Below, piece by piece: positions 53,060 to 61,939 of a stretch of DNA of 64,000 bases; the first letter of the stretch is position 1, and every line of letters begins with the position of its first letter. The position numbers were made by a program, and so were the translations under genes. Source of the DNA: an uncultured Sinobacteraceae bacterium. Its GTDB lineage: Bacteria > Pseudomonadota > Gammaproteobacteria > Nevskiales > Nevskiaceae. Below the pieces are notes generated by a model. The model saw nothing but the letters and a program-made list of their open reading frames with translations. It was not told where the DNA came from and made no database searches. Location of the stretch: NCBI GenBank assembly GCA_903822975.1, contig CAIJRD010000010.1, positions 124,001 to 188,000 of the forward strand, read 5' to 3'.

Positions 53060-54358
53060 CTAGAACGCGAGATAAGCGCCGATGTTGAAGTTGGTGCTGT
53101 CGTTGCTGCCGCCCGAATGTGCCTTGGTTTCCACTTGGCTCACTTCACTGAGCAGCGTCAGATTCTTGGTCAGTGAGTAGTAGGCGCCGCCGGTCACCTT
53201 GCTGTTGCGCCGCAGGAGATTCGGTACCGCTGCGCGATCTGCGTCGTTGGCGTAGTCGAGCTGGCTCACGCCGTAGTTCACGCCGAGCTTCACCGGGCCG
53301 AGCGCATAAGTCGCCTGCAGCAAATACCCATCCGACGAGCGCTTGTGGCCAAGGCCATCGTCGGACAACACGAACAGCCCGGTCGTGCCGAGTCCGCTTC
53401 CATGGTAGTAAGACACCAGCGCTTCGAACGCCGCCCAGTCGAACTTGCTCGTCACGTCGAATCCGAAGCTGTTGTAGCCGTACTGCGTCGTCGCCGCACC
53501 CGGCCCCGTCGTCGTCACTTCGTAACGCTGCTTCTGGTCGATGAAGGAACTGGACACATACAGCTTCATGTCCGGATTGAATTTGACGGTATAGGTCGCC
53601 TTGCCGTGAAAGCCCGGCGTGCCCTTCGGCTCGTTGGTGCCGGCGGCGGTGAGCGAGTTGAGCGGATCGAAGATGCCCAGGGTCAGATTGAGACCTGCAA
53701 AATCGGGTGTTGTGTAATTGATCTGTGCCAGCGTATCGGTATAGATGTAGCCGAAGCCGATCGAGCCCAAGGATGTGTTCGACGGTGACGCGGTCGACGC
53801 ACTGCCCGCAACGCCGACGCCGGGAATGGTCATGTCGTTGATGATCGCATCGAACCCGAACAACCCGAAGTTGCGGCCGAGCGTAAACGTCCCGATATTC
53901 TTGTTGCCGAAGGTCATGAACACCTGGCGAACATCGAGTCCGGTCGTACCCAGCGCAACATTGGATCCCGCGGGTGCACCCTGCTGAAGATTCGGACTGC
54001 CGCCATCGTTGGTGCTGATGCCGGGATAGAAGCCGAAGTGGCCGGCAATGTCGATGCCGTTCTGAACCGTGCTCACACCGAAGTTCAGCGCAGCGGGCAA
54101 CAGACCGTTGCTGACGTGTGACACATTGCTGCCATTGTCGCTGCCGGTGCAGGCACCGCCGACCGTCACGATCGCAACCGCGGACGATGCGTTCTGACAG
54201 CTCGAATAAATATAGTGGACGTTGATTTCACCGGACACCGTGAAATTCCAGTCCCCGGCTTTGAAATCGATTGCACGGGCCGGTGTACTCAGGGCGAGTG
54301 AGCAGATGCCCACGCCCAATACCGCAGCGGCGCCGAGCTTGCTAAAGCATGCATTCAT
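53060..54358 (-). CDS. Outer-membrane porin
   Basis: A 432-residue beta-barrel protein of the Gram-negative porin type. The signal peptide (about 1-28) ends STPARA. The barrel begins IDFKAGDWNFTVSGEINVHYIY, and an FGNKNIGTFTLGRNFGLFGFDAI region typical of the porin constriction loop precedes alternating strands up to the C-terminal Phe (FNIGAYLAF), the outer-membrane assembly signal. GGGAGGAG just upstream makes the ATG at 54358 the start, not the one at 54373. A sigma-54 promoter at 54452-54466 suggests co-regulation with the alcohol genes, so it may admit the substrate. Confidence 0.87.
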   Translation of the reverse strand: MNACFSKLGAAAVLGVGICSLALSTPARAIDFKAGDWNFTVSGEINVHYIYSSCQNASSAVAIVTVGGACTGSDNGSNVSHVSNGLLPAALNFGVSTVQNGIDIAGHFGFYPGISTNDGGSPNLQQGAPAGSNVALGTTGLDVRQVFMTFGNKNIGTFTLGRNFGLFGFDAIINDMTIPGVGVAGSASTASPSNTSLGSIGFGYIYTDTLAQINYTTPDFAGLNLTLGIFDPLNSLTAAGTNEPKGTPGFHGKATYTVKFNPDMKLYVSSSFIDQKQRYEVTTTGPGAATTQYGYNSFGFDVTSKFDWAAFEALVSYYHGSGLGTTGLFVLSDDGLGHKRSSDGYLLQATYALGPVKLGVNYGVSQLDYANDADRAAVPNLLRRNSKVTGGAYYSLTKNLTLLSEVSQVETKAHSGGSNDSTNFNIGAYLAF

Positions 54359-54451
54359 TGGAACTCCTCCCACGTAGTCTTATTAACCATCGATCTGGTG
54401 TTTTCGTATCCAGAACGACAGGAGCGTTGTTTTAACGCTCGACTCGGAATG

Positions 54452-54466
54452 GCAATCCGAGTGCCA
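54452..54466 (-). promoter_or_regulatory. Sigma-54 promoter of the porin gene
   Basis: Minus strand TGGCACTCGGATTGC, matching the full TGGCAC-N5-TTGC consensus. About 94 bases upstream of the ATG. The remaining gap up to 54762 has no gene. A small GC-rich hairpin (54713-54734) lies just after the regulator gene. Confidence 0.8.
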
Positions 54467-54762
54467 GCTTTTTCTACGGGCAGATTGGTTCGCTTTTGTT
54501 ATTTACTTTCAGACGTGTAGGGTGATAGACAACACCGTACGCATGCGCCCTTTCGTTTATCTCAGCAACAAGACCGCGACACTCTGATCGCATCGATGTA
54601 ACGAAAACGCAACGACGCGACAGTGCGGAGCAGCTTTAACATTGTGCGAAGAGCGTACGGACGCACCACTCCTGACAACACTGCATTGCTTCGACGATTG
54701 TAGAAACGGGATCGAGCGCGGCTACGCCCGCTCGGGCGTACACGCATTCACTACGCACCCGC

Positions 54763-56748
<1,986 letters not shown>

Positions 56749-57001
56749 TGCTCTCTCCAGAATGCACGAGCGCGAGTCTCCATCTACAAATGTGGGGCTC
56801 GCATGCTCATTTATTTTTTATTGACCAGACATCCACACTTGCATTTTTCGGTGCGGTCGTCCACTCGCAAGCGTACAAGCGACAAGAACAGGTGAGCCTC
56901 GCAACACGGTGTCACGCTGCGGTGTTCCATAAACGTGACATCGATACAGCTCCAAGCCAGGGCGAAACGCCTTTATACAAGCTTATCAACCGCTTGGAGA
57001 C
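56749..57001. other. Divergent regulatory region between activator and ALDH
   Basis: No gene is seen. It holds TCGCAACAC (56899-56907), whose reverse complement GTGTTGCGA recurs before the receptor gene at 61611, and so is a candidate activator site. Confidence 0.4.
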
Positions 57002-57016
57002 CGGCCAGATGTTTGC
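57002..57016 (+). promoter_or_regulatory. Probable sigma-54 promoter of the aldehyde dehydrogenase gene
   Basis: CGGCCAGATGTTTGC, with one mismatch in the -24 box. It is nearly identical to the site before the receptor gene (TGGCCAGAAGTTTGC), which raises confidence. About 130 bases upstream of the ATG. Confidence 0.55.
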
Positions 57017-57146
57017 CTCATTGCTGGTAAGACGTGCGGCCGAAGCGCGCACGTTTGAATGGCTTGACGTGGTGATCAGGCGGCAAGTCACTGCCGGGCG
57101 CGCTCAGTCGCCCTGCATCTCACCACAATAATCGAGGAGACGAATC

Positions 57147-58676
57147 ATGAGCGAAGTTGCCGAAAAAATTGAAACTCGCGTTGCACTGTCGGCGAAGGTC
57201 GCCAAGTTCATCGGTCAGAAGCGCAAATTGTTGATCGACGGAAAATGGACCGAGGCGGCGTCCGGAAAAACCTTCGAAGTATTCGATCCCGCCACCGGAC
57301 AGGTGATCGCGCATGCGGCCGAGGGCGACAAGGAGGACATCAACCGTGCGGTGAAAGCGGCGCGTTTCGCCTTCGAGAAAGGGCCGTGGTCGCGCATGAC
57401 GCCATCCGAGCGCGGCAAGATCATCTGGAAGATTGGCGATCTGATCCTCAAGTACCAGGAAGACTTCTCGCAACTCGAAACACTGGACAACGGCAAGCCG
57501 ATCAATGTGACGCGCGGCGCGGACGTGCCGCTGGCCGCCGACATGTTCCACTACATGGCAGGTTGGGCGACCAAGATCGAAGGCAGCCAGTTGTCACTCT
57601 CGGTTCCGTACACGCCCGGACAGTCCTATCACGCCTATACGCGACGTGAAGCCATCGGCGTCGTTGGACAAATCATTCCTTGGAATTTCCCGCTGCTGAT
57701 GGCCGCGTGGAAGCTCGGGCCGGCATTGGCGGCAGGCTGCACGGTGGTTCTCAAGCCCGCCGAGGAAACACCACTCACCGCACTCCTGCTCGGCGAAATC
57801 ATGATCGAAGCAGGCCTGCCGCCGGGCGTGGTCAACATCGTGACCGGCTTTGGTGAAACCGCGGGTGCTGCGCTGTCCGGTCATATGGATGTCGACAAGA
57901 TCGCGTTCACCGGCTCCACCGAAGTCGGCAAGCTGATCGCACGCGCGGCAACCGGCAACCTCAAGAAGGTCTCGCTGGAACTGGGTGGAAAATCTCCCAA
58001 CATCGTGCTCGAAGACGCGGACTTGCCGGCCGCCATCGCCGGTTCGGCTTCGGCGATCTACTTCAACCAGGGCCAGGTTTGCTGCGCCGGTTCGCGTTTG
58101 CTGATTCAGCAGAACATCTTCGATGAGGTTGTCGAAGGCGTCAGCAAGATCGCCAAGAGCATCAAGGTCGGCGCTGGACTCGATACGCAGACCGAGATGG
58201 GTCCGCTGGTCTCGACGATTCAGCTGGATCGCGTCAGTGGCTTCCTGAAGAGCGGCAAGGAAGACGGTGCAAAAGCACTCGCCGGCGGCAATCGCAAGAG
58301 CGGCGCAGGCTACTTCGTCGAGCCCACCGTACTGGTCAACACCACGCCGAACATGAAGGTGTACCAGGAAGAGATCTTTGGTCCGGTGGTGACCGCGGTG
58401 CCGTTCAAGAATCTCGACGATGCACTCGTGGCACAGGCCAACGATTCGATCTACGGCCTGGCTGCAGGCATCTGGACCAAGGACGTCGGCAAAGTGCACC
58501 GGCTCGCCGCGCAGATCAAGGCCGGTACGGTCTGGGTCAATTGCTACAATATTTTCGATGCCTCCCTGCCCTTCGGCGGCTACAAGCAATCGGGTTGGGG
58601 ACGCGAAATGGGCGCCGAGGTGCTGAAGAATTACACCGAGACGAAGTCTGTTTGCATCGGCTATTCGACCGAATAA
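57147..58676 (+). CDS. NAD(P)+-dependent aldehyde dehydrogenase
   Basis: A 509-residue ALDH-superfamily enzyme oxidising aldehyde to acid in the cytoplasm. Visible motifs: IIPWNFPLLMAAWKLGPALAAG, KPAEETPL (cofactor), FTGSTEVGK, catalytic Glu278 in LELGGKSP and Cys312 in FNQGQVCCAGSR. The C-terminus is PFGGYKQSGWGREMG. It is closest in feel to the acetaldehyde/betaine-aldehyde group. AGGAG 8 bases before the ATG supports the start. It is divergent from the AcoR-like activator, with a sigma-54-type site upstream and a strong terminator downstream, so it is monocistronic. It likely follows the PQQ dehydrogenase in the pathway. Confidence 0.95.
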   Translation: MSEVAEKIETRVALSAKVAKFIGQKRKLLIDGKWTEAASGKTFEVFDPATGQVIAHAAEGDKEDINRAVKAARFAFEKGPWSRMTPSERGKIIWKIGDLILKYQEDFSQLETLDNGKPINVTRGADVPLAADMFHYMAGWATKIEGSQLSLSVPYTPGQSYHAYTRREAIGVVGQIIPWNFPLLMAAWKLGPALAAGCTVVLKPAEETPLTALLLGEIMIEAGLPPGVVNIVTGFGETAGAALSGHMDVDKIAFTGSTEVGKLIARAATGNLKKVSLELGGKSPNIVLEDADLPAAIAGSASAIYFNQGQVCCAGSRLLIQQNIFDEVVEGVSKIAKSIKVGAGLDTQTEMGPLVSTIQLDRVSGFLKSGKEDGAKALAGGNRKSGAGYFVEPTVLVNTTPNMKVYQEEIFGPVVTAVPFKNLDDALVAQANDSIYGLAAGIWTKDVGKVHRLAAQIKAGTVWVNCYNIFDASLPFGGYKQSGWGREMGAEVLKNYTETKSVCIGYSTE

Positions 58677-58709
58677 GCCCGCGCTCGATCGATAGTCTCA
58701 ACCAGCGCC

Positions 58710-58740
58710 TTGGATCACCGGCGCATTGGATGACCGGCGC
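58710..58740. repeat. Two tandem copies of a 15-base unit
   Basis: TTGGATCACCGGCGC and TTGGATGACCGGCGC (one mismatch), separated by one base, just before the terminator of the aldehyde dehydrogenase gene. Confidence 0.8.
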
Positions 58741-58755
58741 GTAAGATGAACCAAG

Positions 58756-58782
58756 TCCCGCTCGAGAGAGCGGGATTTTTTT
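58756..58782 (+). terminator. Rho-independent terminator after aldehyde dehydrogenase
   Basis: A perfect 8-base stem TCCCGCTC / GAGCGGGA with a GAGA loop, followed by seven T residues. Confidence 0.93.
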
Positions 58783-58875
58783 CGTGTCCGAGTCAAGCTT
58801 GCGCGCAGACTGTGTTTCACAGCTATCGCGAAATGAAGCGCTGCGGCCTCGCACACGCACACGCACACGCACGGT

Positions 58876-61254
58876 TTACTTGAATTCCAAGCGAACACCC
58901 GCAAGAAACGATCGCGGCGCGGCCGGAGAGACTGCATTTTCCTCCGACCAGTGGGCCGGGTTGGATTGAAATTGTCCGCTCGGCGTAAATGGATTTTGCG
59001 TCAGTGAGCCTGAGGTCGCATAGGAGCGATCGAACGCATTGTTGATGCGGCCGAACAGCGTCCAGTTGCGAGCGATCGTCCAACTGCTATCCAGATTCAG
59101 CACGGCATAACCCTGCAGACGACCGGAACCCTGAAAGATCTGGCCGTCGGCATTAGTACCCGCATGGCTGAGGTTGTTGTTGTTCTCCAGCAGATATTGG
59201 CCAGACGCGAGAATCAGATTCGCACCCGCGCTCCAAGTCGGTGTGATCGCGTATTCAGCGATCAGTCGTCCGGTATGGCGCGGAATCAGCGGAATTCGAT
59301 TGCCGACGTTCACCGTGATCACGCCATTGGCGTCAGCGGTGCTGTTGTCCTGTGCGACGAGATCGAACGATGAGCGATAGCTCGCGTCGACAAAGCTGTA
59401 ACTGGCACGCCAGTTCAGCCTGCCGAGCTTGCCGTCGAGACCCAGCTCGGCGCCCTGGCGGCGCGTGGTGCCGACATTCGAAAAGTAGCCCGCGCCGGTG
59501 ATCGAAGACGCGACAAACTGAATATCGTTGCTGCTGCGCGTATGAAACACCGCGACACTCCAGCCCAAGACTTTGTCGGCGACACTGCCGCGTGCGCCGA
59601 CTTCGAGCGTGCGCGCGACCACGGCCCGAAGGTCCGGATCCGATGCCAGCGCATTGGGTAACTGACAGGGGACTTGAGGATTGGCGCAACCGAGTTCGAT
59701 CGGCGTTGGCGCGCGGCTGCCCTCGTTGTAGTCGGCGTAGACGGTGACATTCTGACGCGGCGTGAACGTCCCCCCGATGGCGGGATTGGTTCGATAAAAC
59801 GCATGCCGACCGTTGAGTGCGGTGCCCATCCGATCGCGCAGTTCGACCTGCACATCGTTGTAGCGAGCCGAGGCCGTGATGTGCAGCAACTTGTTCGGAG
59901 ACAAGGTCTCGGTGAGGTAGACGCCGGTCGCGCGATTGGTGCCATAGAGGCTCGTCAGCGGAACGATCGAGCCCGTTGGTGTGGTTGCACGATCGGGCAA
60001 TAGCGCGGCTTGCTGTTGTGTTTGTCCGAAGTCGTCACGTCCATCGTCGTAGCTTGCACCGGCGGTCAAATTGCTTTCCAGCCCGAAGATCGCGGCGGTA
60101 TCGGTCAGCTGCAGCGTGCCGCCGGCACGGCGCTGCTGGGTGCGCGAAGAATGGTTGAGACCGGTCTCGTTCGAATAGGCCGCAGCGGCACAGGCGTTCG
60201 GATCGGTCGCGTCTTCGCAAACGCCACCGGGCGACGTTGCCGTTTCGTAGTCGTCCGCGTAAGCGTCGCCGAGATCGCCGTTGAAGGTTCGCGTGAACAA
60301 CTGACGGAAGTAGAGATTGCCCGCCAACAGCAGCTTGTCTTGCAGAAAATGGCTCGCCCGCGCATTGATGAAGTTGAAGTGATTCACAGTCTGATCGGGC
60401 ACTGTGAACGCGCTCTTGCGACGATACGCCAGCATGCTTTCCGGGGTGAATCCATTGCCGACGAGATCGTTGTCCGCGAATCCATAGCTCAGGTCGACAT
60501 CGGTGGATTCGTTCTCCCAGCCGAGCTTGCCGAACAGTTGGCGGACGTGAGAAGGCGAATGATCGCGCCAGCCGTCTTCATCGAAATAATTGCCCGTCAG
60601 GAAATAGTCGAACCCGCTGCCGAATCCGGTTCCGAATACGCCGCCGGTCTCGAACTCTGCCGCGCGACGACCGAAAGAACCACCCGTCGTCGCAACCGAG
60701 GTGCCCGGAAACTGCTTGCCACTTTTGGTCTGTATCGAGAGGGCACCCCCGAGCGTGTTGAGTCCGAACGTCGGGTTCGACCCAGGCATCAGTGTGAGAT
60801 TCGCAATCGCCGACTGCGGGATCAGATCCCAGTTGACGACGTCGCCGAAGGACTCGTTGACGCGCACGCCATCGACGTAAACGGAAAGACCTTCGGGACT
60901 ACCCAACAGCGGCGACGCGGTAAAGCCGCGGAAGCTGACATCCGCCTGGAACGGATTGTCCTGTGTTGCATTGACGTTCACGCCGTTGAGGTTCTGGTTC
61001 ATGAAGTCGACCAGATCGGTGGCGCCTTTCCGCTTGATCTCCTCGCTACCCGCCGTCTGCACGTTCGCAGGCACCTGATTCAAGGGAATCCCCAGGGCCG
61101 GCAAAGGGCTCGTGCCGATCACGGTGATTGCGGGTAGCTCCTGTACGGCCGCGCGATTGATCGGGCTCGCTGTATCGTCCGCCGTCGCAGGCGCAGCCCA
61201 AACCGCTGCGCCCGCATATGCGAGCCACGCGAGCGACCTCCTGCACGCAGACAT
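58876..61254 (-). CDS. TonB-dependent outer-membrane receptor
   Basis: A 792-residue receptor. The signal peptide ends APATA (about residue 25), and a TonB-box-like LPAITVIGT is near residue 40. The plug domain has DFMNQNLNGVNVN, SFRGFTASPLLGSPEGLSVYVDGVRVNE and LTLMPGSNPTFGLNTLGGALSI. The 22-strand barrel ends SFLAGVRLEFK with the C-terminal aromatic-basic signal. GGAGGAGAA sets the start at 61254. The open frame upstream is the 12-base repeat. A sigma-54 promoter (61301-61316) places it with the PQQ dehydrogenase genes, suggesting uptake of the metal, ligand or substrate needed for that pathway. The ligand is unknown. Confidence 0.92.
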   Translation of the reverse strand: MSACRRSLAWLAYAGAAVWAAPATADDTASPINRAAVQELPAITVIGTSPLPALGIPLNQVPANVQTAGSEEIKRKGATDLVDFMNQNLNGVNVNATQDNPFQADVSFRGFTASPLLGSPEGLSVYVDGVRVNESFGDVVNWDLIPQSAIANLTLMPGSNPTFGLNTLGGALSIQTKSGKQFPGTSVATTGGSFGRRAAEFETGGVFGTGFGSGFDYFLTGNYFDEDGWRDHSPSHVRQLFGKLGWENESTDVDLSYGFADNDLVGNGFTPESMLAYRRKSAFTVPDQTVNHFNFINARASHFLQDKLLLAGNLYFRQLFTRTFNGDLGDAYADDYETATSPGGVCEDATDPNACAAAAYSNETGLNHSSRTQQRRAGGTLQLTDTAAIFGLESNLTAGASYDDGRDDFGQTQQQAALLPDRATTPTGSIVPLTSLYGTNRATGVYLTETLSPNKLLHITASARYNDVQVELRDRMGTALNGRHAFYRTNPAIGGTFTPRQNVTVYADYNEGSRAPTPIELGCANPQVPCQLPNALASDPDLRAVVARTLEVGARGSVADKVLGWSVAVFHTRSSNDIQFVASSITGAGYFSNVGTTRRQGAELGLDGKLGRLNWRASYSFVDASYRSSFDLVAQDNSTADANGVITVNVGNRIPLIPRHTGRLIAEYAITPTWSAGANLILASGQYLLENNNNLSHAGTNADGQIFQGSGRLQGYAVLNLDSSWTIARNWTLFGRINNAFDRSYATSGSLTQNPFTPSGQFQSNPAHWSEENAVSPAAPRSFLAGVRLEFK

Positions 61255-61300
61255 TTCTCCTCCAGTCCTTTCTTGTTTTGTGCGACGCCAGCAGCCATTC

Positions 61301-61316
61301 AGCAAACTTCTGGCCA
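61301..61316 (-). promoter_or_regulatory. Sigma-54 promoter of the leftward receptor gene
   Basis: Minus strand TGGCCAGAAGTTTGCT: exact TGGC-N7-TTGC. The predicted start near 61290 leaves a leader of about 36 bases. Confidence 0.72.
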
Positions 61317-61351
61317 GCTTTCGCGAACCTCCTTCACAGCACCAGCATACG

Positions 61352-61435
61352 GTGCATCGACCGGCGCATCGACGAGCGCATCGTCCGGCGCATCCACCGG
61401 CACATCGACGAGCACATCGACCGGGACATCCTTGG
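61352..61435. repeat. Seven imperfect 12-base repeats between divergent receptors
   Basis: Consensus GCGCATCGACCG. Seven tandem units, e.g. GTGCATCGACCG, GCGCATCGACGA, GCACATCGACCG. The array ends about 36 bases upstream of the -24 element of the leftward receptor promoter, in the region where enhancer or bending-protein sites of sigma-54 promoters lie. Confidence 0.85.
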
Positions 61436-61788
61436 CCGCGAGCTTCCGTGCGTTCGTCGAACAAACGCGCAGGCACCACATGGCCTGCTTGCGCCGACGC
61501 CTGCCGGTCGCATGCGCCAGGTTACAGGCGCGCGAGACTCGGAGTGTCCCGGTCGATCGCAACGCCGACCGTGCGGAGGCGAACCATCCGGCAGGTCCGT
61601 TTCGGTACAGTGTTGCGACATTAATGGAACAGTCCGTCACCGGTCGGAAGATGCGCTTCGCCATCTCGTCGGTTCGGCAGCAAACGGTCCCAAGTGCGCG
61701 GGGCACGAATCAAAACCAGGCGGCATAATGCGTTTCGCGAGGCAGCACCGAGCCGTCGCAATCTGGCGCGCACGTCCACCGGAATGCA
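61436..61788. other. Divergent region between the two receptor genes
   Basis: No gene is supported. It contains TGTTGCGACA (61611-61620), a near-palindrome also partly present before the aldehyde dehydrogenase gene, and so a candidate upstream activator site. Confidence 0.4.
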
Positions 61789-61803
61789 TGGCATAGAGCT
61801 TGC
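61789..61803 (+). promoter_or_regulatory. Sigma-54 promoter of the rightward receptor gene
   Basis: TGGCATAGAGCTTGC: exact TGGC-N7-TTGC. It implies transcription from about 61815, which excludes the in-frame ATG at 61784 as start codon. Confidence 0.7.
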
Positions 61804-61939
61804 GCCGACGCGTTCGGTCGATCGCAACAACAGAATCGATTCCATAAAAAATAGAGAGGGGGAACTGAACATCACTACGCGAGGCGCAAGCCCTACTGTC
61901 GCCGCGAAACCTGCGTGGTCGCTTGCCACGACAGGCACG

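Noticed and set aside
61273..61728. Frames across the 12-base repeats encoding Ala/Ser/Thr or Asp/Val repeats on either strand
   Set aside because: The periodic peptides result from a repeat unit divisible by three. There is no ribosome binding site and the region is the divergent promoter of two receptors.
61784..61939. Earlier ATG (61784) for the rightward receptor
   Set aside because: It lies upstream of and within the predicted sigma-54 promoter, so it would not be on the transcript.
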